A stretch of 64,000 nt of DNA from Adhaeribacter_A terreus (GCF_042657365.1 NZ_JBHSKT010000009.1:100773-164772); one strand, 5' to 3'; shown: positions 50,439 through 60,406, counted from the first letter of the stretch. Notes: a model not told the origin generated them from the sequence alone. A program made the numbers and translations.

Positions 50439-52750
50439 GTTTTCTTTCCTTTCTCCGGCTTCATTTTCAGCATGGCGTAAATTCCCATTGCCGCTACAGC
50501 CAGCACTACAATTTCGCCCAGCGTATCGAGTGCCCTGAAATCTACCAGAATTACATTTACAATATTCCGGCCTTTGCCCAATACGTAACTATTCTCGCCA
50601 AAATAGGTTTTCAGGTCTGAGTTGAGCGGAAACTGTTTTACCAGCAAAAGCACATACGTAATTACCGAACCGAATAAGATAGAAACCACCAGGTATTTTA
50701 ACTGATATGGTCGGGGAGTGGTTTGTTTAAAAGCCGGCAGCTTGTGCAAAATGAGTACAAATAAAACTACCGTAAGCGTTTCGATGAGTAATTGCGTGGC
50801 CGCCACATCCGGAGCCCCGAAAAGAATGTAAATAAGGGCAATTGCGTAACCTACCATTCCCAGAATAGCTATGGAAGTAAGCCGCGACCGGGTTATAAAA
50901 AGGAAAACCAGTGCCGGCAATACCAGCATAACCAAGGCCAGTTCATGCATGCGCACATCCAGCAACAAGGGTAGTCGTTCGTAGAGTTGCAAATCCGGAC
51001 CATGGACCGTTAATGTAAGTACCGTAAGGAAAACCAGCGTGAGGATGATCGTGGCAATGTAACTCCGCAGGTAGCCATTCTGAATAAAGGCAGTAACTGC
51101 TGTGGCTGCGGGTAAAAAGTTAGATAGCAGGAATTGGTAAATTCCGGCCGGGCCAATTTTATAAACCGGGCTGAAAAATATTGCCAGTTGCCTGCCCCAC
51201 CCCGAAAAACGATATAGAAAATAGCCCAAAAAGAGCGTAAGTAAACTAAGGCCCAGCACCGGTGTAAAGCCATGCCAGAGTTTTAGCTCGAAAAAAGGTA
51301 CCGTTTTTTGCATAGCTCCAGCTGCCTGAATCAATAAAGGCGTTGCCAAAAAACCAGGAAGCAGCCCGAAAGCCAACCCGGCCAGCGAAAGTATTAAAGG
51401 CGGTAAATAAAGTGCCAGGGAATCCCGATGATGGATTGCTGTTTGCTGCGGGTGTTTTTTCAAGAACAACCCAAAACCGAAAGCAAGGGCCACGGCCACA
51501 AAAACCATCCCGGAAAAGAAAGCGATCCCGAATAAAATGGTTTTATAATTTACAGATGCTAAAGTTGTTTCGTAAAGCAATTCTTTGCCGATAAATCCAA
51601 AAAACGGTAGTATTCCGGCCATGGAAAGTGCAGCCAGCAAAGCAGCAATTCCGGTAAAACGCATTGGTTTTCCTAAGCCGCCCAAAGCAGTAATATCGCG
51701 GGTTCCGGTGGCATGGTCTACATTTCCGGCTACCAAGAACAAGGTTCCTTTATAAAGCGCGTGCGCCAGCAGAAATACCAGCATGGCCTGCAAAGCAAGC
51801 GAAGTGCCGATGCCGGTAAGCATAACTAAAATTCCCAGCGCGCTGATTGTTGTATAAGCCAGAATTGCTTTCAGATCGGTTTGCTGAATAGCCAGAAATG
51901 CCCCAATTGTTGCCGTAATTCCCCCTATCAGCATCAGCGTATTTTGCCATTCCGGTGTTCCGCCTAAGGCTGGTGTAAGTCTGGCCAGTAAATAAATTCC
52001 GGCTTTAACCATAGTAGCAGAATGCAAATAAGCACTTACCGGGGTAGGCGCAGCCATGGCATTGGGTAACCAGAAATGAAATGGAAACTGCGCCGATTTG
52101 GTAAATGCTCCAATAAAAATTAAAACCAGGGCCGGTAAATAATAGGCGCTCGAAGTAATTGCGTTGGGTTGGTTCAGGATTTCGGGAATTGAAAAACTGT
52201 TACCAGCCAGGCCAAGCAAGATCAAGCCGGCCATTAACGCCAGCCCGCCGCCGCCCGTAACCAGCAAACCCTGCAAAGCCGAAGTTCGCGTAGTTTCTTC
52301 CTGGTGCTGAAACCCAATTAGTAGGTAAGAACTCAGGCTGGTAAGTTCCCAGAAAACGAAAAGACAGAAAATATTGCCGGCCAGCACCACGCCCAGCATC
52401 GCCGTCATAAAAAGCATCAGGTAAAGGTAAAAACGGCCCAGTTGTGGGTTTCCTTTTAAATAGCCGCCGGCATAAAACATAATAAGCGTGCCGAAACCGG
52501 TTATGAGCAACGCAAAAAAAAAGCTGAGCCCATCGAGGTAAAAATGCAGTTCTATATTTAAAGTCGGCGCCCATTTTACGATACTTTCAATTACTTTTCC
52601 GTTCAGTATTTGGGGTAAAAAACTGCATAAGTAACTGAAAATCAATAACGGAATTAGTGACATGGGAATAAAGATCCACTTGCCCAGAAACCGGTATAGC
52701 AAGGGTGAAGCAAAAGCAGCAAGAAGTCCGGCTAGGATCAGAAAAACCAT
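50435..52750 (-). CDS. mrpA: Mrp antiporter subunit A
   Basis: The 771-residue subunit is NuoL-like, with about 20 helices. It contains NIFCLFVFWELTSLSSYLLIGF, QFPFHFWLPNAMAAPTPVSAYLHSATMVKAGIYLLARL and a C-terminal MbhD/MbhE-like part (VGYAIALIYILFGAPDVAATQLLIETLTVVLFVLIL, then VILVDFRALDTLGEI), as in the full-length MrpA. It is the first gene of the operon, about 140 bases from a divergent Usp gene. The whole complex exports Na+ and serves pH and salt homeostasis. Confidence 0.96.
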   Translation of the reverse strand: MVFLILAGLLAAFASPLLYRFLGKWIFIPMSLIPLLIFSYLCSFLPQILNGKVIESIVKWAPTLNIELHFYLDGLSFFFALLITGFGTLIMFYAGGYLKGNPQLGRFYLYLMLFMTAMLGVVLAGNIFCLFVFWELTSLSSYLLIGFQHQEETTRTSALQGLLVTGGGGLALMAGLILLGLAGNSFSIPEILNQPNAITSSAYYLPALVLIFIGAFTKSAQFPFHFWLPNAMAAPTPVSAYLHSATMVKAGIYLLARLTPALGGTPEWQNTLMLIGGITATIGAFLAIQQTDLKAILAYTTISALGILVMLTGIGTSLALQAMLVFLLAHALYKGTLFLVAGNVDHATGTRDITALGGLGKPMRFTGIAALLAALSMAGILPFFGFIGKELLYETTLASVNYKTILFGIAFFSGMVFVAVALAFGFGLFLKKHPQQTAIHHRDSLALYLPPLILSLAGLAFGLLPGFLATPLLIQAAGAMQKTVPFFELKLWHGFTPVLGLSLLTLFLGYFLYRFSGWGRQLAIFFSPVYKIGPAGIYQFLLSNFLPAATAVTAFIQNGYLRSYIATIILTLVFLTVLTLTVHGPDLQLYERLPLLLDVRMHELALVMLVLPALVFLFITRSRLTSIAILGMVGYAIALIYILFGAPDVAATQLLIETLTVVLFVLILHKLPAFKQTTPRPYQLKYLVVSILFGSVITYVLLLVKQFPLNSDLKTYFGENSYVLGKGRNIVNVILVDFRALDTLGEIVVLAVAAMGIYAMLKMKPEKGKKT

Positions 52751-52892
52751 GAATTCATCTTTTTGTATATTTTAGAAGCGCAATTCCGTACAGAAATTTA
52801 TTGCTACTTACCCGGCTGCTTCATTTAAGTTTCAACGCTTGGTTATTGCTGGCGCGTAAAGCCATTTTAAAATTGTATCAACCTTCAGAACT

Positions 52893-53813
52893 ATGAATAT
52901 AATTAAACGCGTAATGGTAGGGCTCGACTTTACCCCGATGGACGATTCGGAAATTGCTTATGCCGCTTTTTTAAGCAGTTTATCGGCGGTAGAGAAAGTT
53001 TGTTTTGTGCACGTAGAAAAACACCTGGAGTTGCCCGAAGAGCTGAAGCTGCCGCAGGAAGATCTATCGGTAAAAGAAACCCTTACGCGGGAACTTCAGC
53101 AGAAAGTGGATATTGCCTTTAAAAGCCAGCCGCAGGTAGTTACCGAAATCAGGATAAAGGAAGGCTCCGAAGTAAAGGAAATGCTGAAAGTAGCCAAGGA
53201 GGAAGATATTGATCTGATAATTGTAGGCCGCAAAATGCAGCTGAAAGGCTCGGGCGTGCTGCCGAAAAAATTATTGCGGGCCAGCCGGAGGAGCGTGCTT
53301 TTTGTACCTGAAAATACTGAAGTAAAACTAAAGAAGATCGTAGTAAGTATCGATTTCAACGAATATTCTATGATGGCGCTGGACCGGATGCTGCATTCGG
53401 CGCTGGCACTTTCCGAATTCGAGATCGAATGTTTGCACGTTTATCAGGTTCCGCCGGGCTACGTTACGCTGGGCCAGACTTACGAGGCATTCGACCAGCG
53501 GATGCAGGAAAATGCCCGGGCAAAATTCAGCCGCGTGCTGCAGCAGTTTCCTGAACTTGAAGATCGGGCTAGCCTGAAACTAGTTAAAAAACACCATGAT
53601 GAAGATATTGGGGAAGTAATTGTGCTGGAAGCAAAACGCTCACGTGCCGACCTGCTGGTAATTGGCGCAGCCGGAAAATCGGCAGCCGCTTTGTTTATGT
53701 TGGGTAGCGTTACCGAAAAGATACTGCATTACGACAACGATATTCCGCTGCTCGTATTTAAAAGGGAAAATGAAGCAGTCGGGTTTATAGATGCCTTGCT
53801 GCGCGACGAGTAA
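52893..53813 (+). CDS. Tandem universal stress protein, divergent to mrp
   Basis: The 306-residue protein has two Usp domains (about 3-148 and 150-290). The first reads MVGLDFTPMDDSEIAYA and GRKMQLKGSGVLPKKLLR, with a weak nucleotide loop. The second, IVVSIDFNEYSMMALDRM to GAAGKSAAALFMLGSVTEKI, keeps the ATP-type G-x2-G-x9-G-S pattern. This is the reverse of the 44510 protein, where the first domain is intact. It is divergent from mrpA with a 142-base spacer, so shared control is possible. Confidence 0.92.
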   Translation: MNIIKRVMVGLDFTPMDDSEIAYAAFLSSLSAVEKVCFVHVEKHLELPEELKLPQEDLSVKETLTRELQQKVDIAFKSQPQVVTEIRIKEGSEVKEMLKVAKEEDIDLIIVGRKMQLKGSGVLPKKLLRASRRSVLFVPENTEVKLKKIVVSIDFNEYSMMALDRMLHSALALSEFEIECLHVYQVPPGYVTLGQTYEAFDQRMQENARAKFSRVLQQFPELEDRASLKLVKKHHDEDIGEVIVLEAKRSRADLLVIGAAGKSAAALFMLGSVTEKILHYDNDIPLLVFKRENEAVGFIDALLRDE

Positions 53814-53822
53814 CCGTTCCTG

Positions 53823-53861
53823 AAAAACCTCACGGTCCGTTTAGAACTGTGAGGTTTTTTT
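53823..53861 (+). terminator. Terminator after the second Usp gene
   Basis: AAAACCTCACGGTCC and GAACTGTGAGGTTTT arms with a small loop, then seven T. A 31-bp repeat (53897-53927) and a short GTCATCC element (53958-53985) follow before the next gene. Confidence 0.85.
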
Positions 53862-54104
53862 ATGCTTTAACTAATCTCCGGCAAATAAAACGGTCCAAAA
53901 ACGGTATCTAAAAGGGCATAAAAACTCGTGGTTCCAGAATTAATCTAAAAAAAGAGCTGTCATGTTGAGCGATAGCGAAAGAACTCGTCGGCTTTTTGCA
54001 GAAACATATCCATTGGCACGGAAAAAGACTTAGGAGCTTCTCTCACAAGCTTTGTATTTTTTCGCTCACATTAGTAGGCAGACTACAGTTTTTTTAGATA
54101 GCAG

Positions 54105-54728
54105 TTAATTATTCTTCCGCACTTTAATGATCCGGAAATTACCGTTAAAATTAGCCGGGATATCTTGCTGAATTACGAGGCTCGTTCGCGCCAGCAGATT
54201 TTCAATAACCCGCGTAATATCCGAAAAAAGGGAGGAAGTAAATTTGTTGAAAAAAGCCCTGAACTTAGAAAGCTGCTGGTCTTTCGGCCGGAATTTATCG
54301 AAGATCACCGCTTCGCCGCCCGGTTTTAAAACGCGTTCTGTTTCCTGCAAACATTTTACCGGATCGGGAATTACGGCTACAATTAAATGCAGAATTACTT
54401 TATCGAAAGTAGCATCCGGAAATTGCAGGTTTTGCCCGTCCATTACATTTAACATTGCGTTCAGCTTTAATGCCTTTGCCCGATACTCCATTTTCGTAAC
54501 CATGGAAGGCGTAATGTCACCAGCCCAGATCTGTGCGTTTTTTGGCAGAAATTGAAAATCCAAACCGGTTCCGGCTCCCACCAAAAGCACTTTTTCATCC
54601 GGTTGAATATTTAAAAGTTCAACAGATTTCCGGCGGGAGGCAGTAAAAATTTTACCCACCAAAAGGTCGTAGATCGGCGTGTAAAGTGTGTACCGCATGC
54701 GGTTCCAGCGGTTCGTATTCAGGCTCAT
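54105..54728 (-). CDS. Class I SAM-dependent methyltransferase
   Basis: The 207-residue protein has motif I VLLVGAGTGLDFQFLP, acidic motif II at IWAGDITPSMV, motif III DGQNLQFPDATFDKVILHL and ERVLKPGGEAVIFDKF. This is the UbiE/phospholipid N-methyltransferase-like layout. The N-terminus (RMRYTLYTPIYDLLVGKIFTASR) resembles proteins that modify lipids or quinones. The substrate is not known. A 31-bp repeat is 10 bases upstream of the start codon. Confidence 0.9.
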   Translation of the reverse strand: MSLNTNRWNRMRYTLYTPIYDLLVGKIFTASRRKSVELLNIQPDEKVLLVGAGTGLDFQFLPKNAQIWAGDITPSMVTKMEYRAKALKLNAMLNVMDGQNLQFPDATFDKVILHLIVAVIPDPVKCLQETERVLKPGGEAVIFDKFRPKDQQLSKFRAFFNKFTSSLFSDITRVIENLLARTSLVIQQDIPANFNGNFRIIKVRKNN

Positions 54729-54801
54729 TTAATATCGAAAAAACGGTATATTTTAGAGCCGTAAAAGTGTGGGGAATTTCAGGGATTTGCAAGGAGAAAT
54801 A

Positions 54802-55248
54802 TTAGAGCTTATTAAGATGTTCTAAGTCATCCAAATCCTTATAACGAGCAGAGGCTGCTTTATTTTTGCGAAGGTCGCTTAAATGAATCAGATTAAATGA
54901 AGTTCCTTCCATCTCGGCCATCTTTTTTTGAGCGAAGGCAGTTTGAAAATCTACACCAGAAATATAATTCATTATTTCAATATGTGCTGGTGGTGTTCCT
55001 ACATCAAATACGAGCATCTGTGTAAAGTCCATATCAAGTAAGGCAGAGGCGTCAAAACCATATTCATCAACCGCTTTTACCAATTTTGAAGCATTTTTAT
55101 TAGTAGGAGAAACCCAAATATCCATGTCACCTGTTGAACGAGGATAACCATGCAAAATTACCGCATGTCCGCCTACCAATAAGTATTCGACTTCATGTTT
55201 ATTCAGTAAATCCAGAAACTGGAGAAAATGCGCATCTAATAAATTCAT
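54802..55248 (-). CDS. DUF6036-type nucleotidyltransferase
   Basis: The 148-residue protein has a minimal nucleotidyltransferase core: LLVGGHAVILHGYPRSTGDMDIWVSP contains the GG and DxD motifs, followed by the third carboxylate region near AHIEIMNYISGVDF. It starts directly at the stop of the 77-residue gene (55249-55482), so the two form a unit of the kind often seen with toxin-antitoxin or related nucleotidyltransferase systems. The composition is more AT-rich than sbcC. A role as a toxin, an antitoxin or a tRNA-modifying enzyme is open. Confidence 0.8.
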   Translation of the reverse strand: MNLLDAHFLQFLDLLNKHEVEYLLVGGHAVILHGYPRSTGDMDIWVSPTNKNASKLVKAVDEYGFDASALLDMDFTQMLVFDVGTPPAHIEIMNYISGVDFQTAFAQKKMAEMEGTSFNLIHLSDLRKNKAASARYKDLDDLEHLNKL

Positions 55249-55482
55249 CTACTTGCTGCGGTTTTTACGGGCAAAGAATTCTTCCAGACTCTCATCCGGC
55301 CTTTTTACAAATAACCTTGAGCGGCGCTCCATTTTTGGTTCGTTCTGCGAATAATATTCCCAATATGCTTTTTGAGTTAACCGGAAACCTTCGGCCAGCC
55401 GTTCAGCATAACTTTTATTTTTCCAGTAAGCACTTTGGTCTGATTGAGCTTTCAGGGTAGTGAATTTAATTTTCGGTTTCAT
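55249..55482 (-). CDS. Small protein paired with the nucleotidyltransferase
   Basis: The 77-residue protein is basic and helical, with AYWKNKSYAERLAEGFRLTQ, AYWEYYSQNEPKMERRSRLF and a tail ESLEEFFARKNRSK. It resembles the short partner ORFs that precede nucleotidyltransferases of this class in Bacteroidota. It starts 3 bases after the sbcC stop and abuts the nucleotidyltransferase start, so all four genes from sbcD may be in one transcript. No catalytic motif is visible. Confidence 0.72.
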   Translation of the reverse strand: MKPKIKFTTLKAQSDQSAYWKNKSYAERLAEGFRLTQKAYWEYYSQNEPKMERRSRLFVKRPDESLEEFFARKNRSK

Positions 55483-55485
55483 CCT

Positions 55486-58400
55486 TCAGGGTTTGATTAC
55501 ACAAAAAACACCATCGTAATTATACGCCGAAACCACAATTTTACTCACCCCGCCGCTCATTTTCTTCACCTTTATCTGCGTACTGATCCGTTCTTTCAAA
55601 GCTTCCACGTGCGAAATTATCCCGATCATTTTGCCGCTGGCCTGCATATTTTCCAGCGCCGTAATGGCAATGTCCAGCGTTTCCGCATCCAGCGTACCAA
55701 AACCTTCATCAATAAACAGCGAATCGATCTGCGTTTTGTGGCTGGCCAGATCCGATAAACCCAGCGCCAGCGCCAGACTTACCAGGAAACTTTCGCCGCC
55801 CGACAAAGTATTGACCGACCGCACCGCATCGGCCTGGTACGTATCGATCATTTGTAGTTCCAGGTCGGCGTTTGGTGCTTTCAGTAATTGGTAACGGTCG
55901 TTCAGTTTCTGCAAATGGCGGTTGGCTAACGTTACCAGTTTGGCCAGCGTTAACCCTTGGGCAAACTTGCTGAATTTCTTGCCGCTTTCCGAGCCGATCA
56001 GTTCCGATAATTTTTCCCAACGCTCCGCTTCTTTCTGCTGATTGGAAATGCGTACGGCCAACGCCAGATGCTTTTCCTGCAGTTCTTTTTCCCGTTTCAA
56101 CGTCTGCGCAATGCTGCCAATCTGCTGGTTCGCTTCACTAATTTCCCGGTCGGTTTGCAGTAGTTTTTGGGTTAAAATGGCTACCGTTTCTAAGGTCAGG
56201 TTTTTAGCTTCTTCAGTCTTTAATTCAGCGCTCGTATCAGCTAAAGTCTGGCGGGTTTCGGTAAGCAGCTTTTCGAGTTGCGCCTGCAGATTCGTGAATT
56301 GAGTCGCTTCTTCATCCGTGAGGAATAACACCTTTAAAGCCGCTATCGAAATAATGTTTTGCGTAGCCAGTTTTGATTCGAGTGCTGTTTGCAATTGCTG
56401 TATTTTTTCAAATGCAATGGTTGCATCGCTTTGTAATTGTTCGCGGCGCGATTCTGCTAAATTCAGCTTTTCGGTTTGCTGCTGCAAGGCGGTTTGGGCT
56501 GCTTCTGCATCGCTCTTTTTCTGTTCGCAATCAGCCGTTAAACGCAACCGTTCATCAGCCGGATTTTTCTGTCCGAAAAGTTTTTCCCGTTCGGTTTTTA
56601 GTGCCGTTAATTCCTGGTGTTCCCGCGTTAAAGTTGCCTGCAAAGCATCAAGTTGCGTTTGCTTCTGAAGTTGCGTGGCTTCCACTTTTTGCAGGTTTCC
56701 GGCCGCTTCGGCTGCGCGTAACTGGGTTTGCTGTAGCGCCTCTGTTTGTGACGAAAATTGCTGCGCCCGCTGTCGTAATTCCTGCAGTAAAACGTTACCT
56801 TTTTCCACCGAAAAAGTCATACCAAATCGGTTCGTAAAAGAAGCTGCTTCCGCTGCAATATTGGTGTATTGTTCCTGCAGATCGCGAAGTTCTTTTTCGG
56901 CATTTTGTAACGTTTCTTCCGCAGTTTTTTGCCTTTCCGAAGCCTGTTCTTTTACCGATGTGGCACTTAAAGTTTCGGTCTGCAAACGGTATTGCTTTTC
57001 AGTTAAAAATTGCGCCTGCTGGTTTGCTTTTTTTACGCTTTCCAGCTGAATTTTCTTTTTACCAAGCTGCGCCTGGCATTCAGAAATAGCTTCCGAAATT
57101 GTCTCTGTTCCTGTAATCGCAAAAGCATTTTTCAACGCCGCATTTACTTCCAAAAATTCCTTTTCGATCGTTGCTTTCAGCTGGGCGTTTTCTGCCAACG
57201 CAATTTCTGTAGTTCTCAGATCTGCCTGTAAAACTGCCAGTTCCGCAAGCGTTTCCGCCGACTTTTTTTCCAGTTCTGCTACCGTTTTTTGCTGTGCATT
57301 TCGCTTTTCGGTAGCATCGGTAAGTTTCGGGGTTTGGCCGTCTGCAAACGGGTGTTCCAGAGCGCCGCACAACGGACATTCACAATTTGGTTGCAAGTTT
57401 TTGCGTGCTTCTTCGTAATGCTGCACCTGCAACTGGAACTCCACAATTTCCTGGTACTGCGTTAAAATTCCGCGGGCTTCTTCCAGTTTTTGGCTTACCT
57501 CTGTTTCTGTTTTTTTCAGCGTTTCCAGTTTAGCAACCGCACTGTTTTTTTGTGCCACCAAAGTCTGTTCTTTGGAAACCGTTGCCGCAAATTGCAAACC
57601 CGATTGGCGCAGCTTTTCCAGGTTATTTAACCGGACCGGCAATTCCTGCAGCGCCAGTTCAAGTGCCATTTCAGAAATGCCGGCCAATGCAGTTTGCAAC
57701 GCTGCTGCATTTTGGGAAATTTCGCTTTGCAGGTTCGCTTTTTCAGCAGCCAGTTCCGCCAGTTTTTTCGCGGTAGTTTCCGCTAAAGTTTTGGCCGATT
57801 GAATAGCTTCGGTTGCAGTAAGTTTTTCTTTTTTCCACTTTTGCCCATCCTGAATAATCGCCTGCAGATCTTTCAGGTAGCGTTCAAAAATATTCAGTTC
57901 GCTACCCAGTTCTTTTTCGGCACTATGCTCCTGCAACCAGCTTTTCAGGTCCGTGAGTTTTGCGGCCAGATCGACGACCGTTTTGCGGTAATTTTCCACT
58001 TCCGAAGCATCTTTATCGAAAGCCTTTTTTGCCTGTTGGTATGCTTCTTTGTTTTTCAGAAATTGTTTGCGCAGGCTTTCTATGCCGGCATCTTTCTGCA
58101 AAACTTCGTCCAGCAACGGTGCAATTTCCTGCAGCACTTTTTCGGCCGTTTGCTGTACCGTTTTGGCTTCTTCCGTTTTTTGCCGCGAAGTTTCTACTGC
58201 ATTTTTTAACTCCGGAAGTTGTGCCTGTATTTGGGTTTGCTGGTTTTGGAGGTCGGTTAAAAATTGCTGCTCGCGTTCAAGTTTAACCAGTTCCGGCCGA
58301 AAATGCAGCGCCGTTTTATGTTGTTCCAGGCGCGCAAAATCAGTTTCATATTTCGCCGCATTTTCCTGCAGTTCAAATAAAGCTTTCTGGGTTTGTTCCT

Positions 58401-59169
58401 TCTTCTCTGAAAGTTTCTCCAGGTTTTTCAACCACGCAATTTGTGTTTCAGATTCCTGGCGATTTTGCTTCAGTTCTATTTCCTGCTGCCGCAATTCCTC
58501 CAGTGTATTTTCGTATTCTGCCAGTAATTCAGGCGCCAGTAAGGTTTGCCCGGAAAGTTCGCTGCGCAACTGGTTCAGCGCATTTTTTTCGGCAGCCGCG
58601 CGCCGGTAAGCTTGCCGCGAAATATTGGTATAAATGCCGGTATCGGTAATGCGTTCCAGCAATTCGCTGCGTTCATTTTCGTTGGCTTTCAGGAAACGCG
58701 TAAACTCGCCCTGGCTCAACATTACCGAGCGCAGAAACTGGTTATAATCCAGCCCGCACAATTCCGAAATTTTCCCCGGAACTTCGTGCGATTTCAAATC
58801 GAAAATTTCCTCGTCTACAACGCGGCACAATTCCATTTTAATGGGCTGCAGGTTGCCGTCGGCCTTTTTGCGGCTGCGGTACACGCTCCATTTGGCCCGG
58901 TAAACCACGTTGCGCGCTTCAAACGTTACTTCCGAAAATGCTTCGGCCGTGTGGCGCGTCATAATTTCGGAAGGCAGATCGCGGTCGTGGCGGTTTACGC
59001 GGCCGTACAAACCCAGCGTAATGGCATCGAGAATCGTGGTTTTCCCTGCGCCGGTCGGTCCGGTAATGGCAAAAAGGCCGGAATCGCTTAACGGCGCGGC
59101 ATCGAAGCAAATTTCGTGTTCGCCGCGCAGCGAGTTCAGGTTCAGAAAACGAATGGATTTTATCTTCAC
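55486..59169 (-). CDS. sbcC: Exonuclease subunit SbcC
   Basis: The 1227-residue SMC-like ATPase acts with SbcD (Mre11/Rad50 type) to cut hairpins and process DNA ends. Walker A GPTGAGKTT is at 37-45. Long coiled coils run from about 190 to 1000, with the zinc hook CPLCG near residue 595, about the middle. The signature VNTLSGGESFLVSLALALGL and the Walker B/D-loop LFIDEGFGTLD are near the C-terminus. The length is somewhat above the E. coli protein. A nuclease that attacks cruciforms in a genome this rich in inverted repeats is of note. It starts 10 bases after sbcD. Confidence 0.96.
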   Translation of the reverse strand: MKIKSIRFLNLNSLRGEHEICFDAAPLSDSGLFAITGPTGAGKTTILDAITLGLYGRVNRHDRDLPSEIMTRHTAEAFSEVTFEARNVVYRAKWSVYRSRKKADGNLQPIKMELCRVVDEEIFDLKSHEVPGKISELCGLDYNQFLRSVMLSQGEFTRFLKANENERSELLERITDTGIYTNISRQAYRRAAAEKNALNQLRSELSGQTLLAPELLAEYENTLEELRQQEIELKQNRQESETQIAWLKNLEKLSEKKEQTQKALFELQENAAKYETDFARLEQHKTALHFRPELVKLEREQQFLTDLQNQQTQIQAQLPELKNAVETSRQKTEEAKTVQQTAEKVLQEIAPLLDEVLQKDAGIESLRKQFLKNKEAYQQAKKAFDKDASEVENYRKTVVDLAAKLTDLKSWLQEHSAEKELGSELNIFERYLKDLQAIIQDGQKWKKEKLTATEAIQSAKTLAETTAKKLAELAAEKANLQSEISQNAAALQTALAGISEMALELALQELPVRLNNLEKLRQSGLQFAATVSKEQTLVAQKNSAVAKLETLKKTETEVSQKLEEARGILTQYQEIVEFQLQVQHYEEARKNLQPNCECPLCGALEHPFADGQTPKLTDATEKRNAQQKTVAELEKKSAETLAELAVLQADLRTTEIALAENAQLKATIEKEFLEVNAALKNAFAITGTETISEAISECQAQLGKKKIQLESVKKANQQAQFLTEKQYRLQTETLSATSVKEQASERQKTAEETLQNAEKELRDLQEQYTNIAAEAASFTNRFGMTFSVEKGNVLLQELRQRAQQFSSQTEALQQTQLRAAEAAGNLQKVEATQLQKQTQLDALQATLTREHQELTALKTEREKLFGQKNPADERLRLTADCEQKKSDAEAAQTALQQQTEKLNLAESRREQLQSDATIAFEKIQQLQTALESKLATQNIISIAALKVLFLTDEEATQFTNLQAQLEKLLTETRQTLADTSAELKTEEAKNLTLETVAILTQKLLQTDREISEANQQIGSIAQTLKREKELQEKHLALAVRISNQQKEAERWEKLSELIGSESGKKFSKFAQGLTLAKLVTLANRHLQKLNDRYQLLKAPNADLELQMIDTYQADAVRSVNTLSGGESFLVSLALALGLSDLASHKTQIDSLFIDEGFGTLDAETLDIAITALENMQASGKMIGIISHVEALKERISTQIKVKKMSGGVSKIVVSAYNYDGVFCVIKP

Positions 59170-59179
59170 AGCCAGCTCC

Positions 59180-60406
59180 TTAATTTTTAGCCATTTGTTC
59201 GCTCATATTTTCCAGCAATTCATCAAAAGTCTGCAGCAGATCGTCGTGGCTCAGTTCCGGAAATTCGGCTTCGCAGCGTTTGCGGAAAACTTCTTTGGGT
59301 TGCAGGTCGTGCAAATGCAGATCTTCCTGCACCTGCGCATCTAAAGTAACTTTGGCGCGCACTAAATTCTGGCGGCAGGTAACCAGTTCCAGATCCGTTT
59401 TGCCGCCTAATAATTCGCGCAGATTTTCTTCCAGGTTCGGAATAAAGCTTTCGGTATCTACCTGAATTTCGGCCCAGGCCGGTAACGGATTGTCGTTTTC
59501 GAAGCTCACCATCTGGATGTGTACTTTTTCCAGCGAACCTTTAAAACGCACTAACCGGCGCTGGCGCGGAACTGGCAGTTCGGTTAAATTACTCAGTTTA
59601 CCGTCTTCAAAATCGAGCAGCAAAATACTTTTCCGGTCGTCGTTCTCGCTGAAGCTTAAAGGAATAGGAGAGCCGGAATAACGCACGTGGTTAAAACCAC
59701 CCACAATTTGCGGCCGGTGCAAATGTCCCAAAGCTACATAATCGAATTCCTCCGGAAACTGATCGCCGCATATCTGGCCTAGGTTTCCGACGTGAATTTC
59801 TTTTTCTGAATCGGAAGTGCTGCTGCCGGCGGCAAACAAATGCCCCGTAGCAAGCACCGGAACTCCGGCAGCTTTATAAGGTTCTATATATTGTACCAGC
59901 GTTTTGTAATGGTTACAGATGCCGTCTTTAATGCGCTGTTCCCGTTCTTCGGCCGTTTCGCCGGCTACTGAAAGGCGTACATCTTTATCGCGCAGAAAAG
60001 GCACGGCGCAAACTACAAGCTTCACTTCGCCGGTTTCATCTTTTAGCGGAATAATTTCTTCCTGTAGATCGGCCGGCACGCCGCCAATTACGTGAATGTT
60101 GAAATATTTGAGTAATTCTTTCGGGGCGTTTAAAGTAGAAATGGAATCGTGGTTGCCGCCGGTAATAATTACGTGTTTACAGCCGGTTATATAAAGCGCC
60201 CTGAGAAAATCGTAATACTGTTTTAAAGCTGTGTTGGAAGGCGCGCCGGTATCAAAAACATCGCCGGCCACAATAAGCGCATCTACTTTTTCGGCTTGAA
60301 TGGTTTCGAGCAGCCAGTTTAAAAAATGCTGGTGCTCTTCGGTACGTTCGTGGTGCAGCAGGCGTTTGCCCAAATGCCAGTCGGAGGTATGTAAAACTTT
60401 CATCAC
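59180..60406 (-). CDS. sbcD: Exonuclease subunit SbcD
   Basis: The 408-residue Mre11-type metallophosphoesterase shows motif I HTSDWHLGK, motif II IVAGDVFDTG, motif III GGNHDS and LATGHLFAAG, then VALGHLHRPQIV. The C-terminal capping part (about 280-408) ends with SEQMAKN. The first codons are ATG ATG and the second may be used. It is the first gene of sbcDC; upstream lies a run of four 31-bp repeats. Confidence 0.95.
   Translation of the reverse strand: MMKVLHTSDWHLGKRLLHHERTEEHQHFLNWLLETIQAEKVDALIVAGDVFDTGAPSNTALKQYYDFLRALYITGCKHVIITGGNHDSISTLNAPKELLKYFNIHVIGGVPADLQEEIIPLKDETGEVKLVVCAVPFLRDKDVRLSVAGETAEEREQRIKDGICNHYKTLVQYIEPYKAAGVPVLATGHLFAAGSSTSDSEKEIHVGNLGQICGDQFPEEFDYVALGHLHRPQIVGGFNHVRYSGSPIPLSFSENDDRKSILLLDFEDGKLSNLTELPVPRQRRLVRFKGSLEKVHIQMVSFENDNPLPAWAEIQVDTESFIPNLEENLRELLGGKTDLELVTCRQNLVRAKVTLDAQVQEDLHLHDLQPKEVFRKRCEAEFPELSHDDLLQTFDELLENMSEQMAKN

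Noticed and set aside
56042..59344. Many Ser/Phe/Cys-rich + strand frames opposite sbcC and sbcD
   Set aside because: They mirror the Gln/Lys/Ala-rich coiled-coil codons of sbcC and have no homology pattern or start signals.
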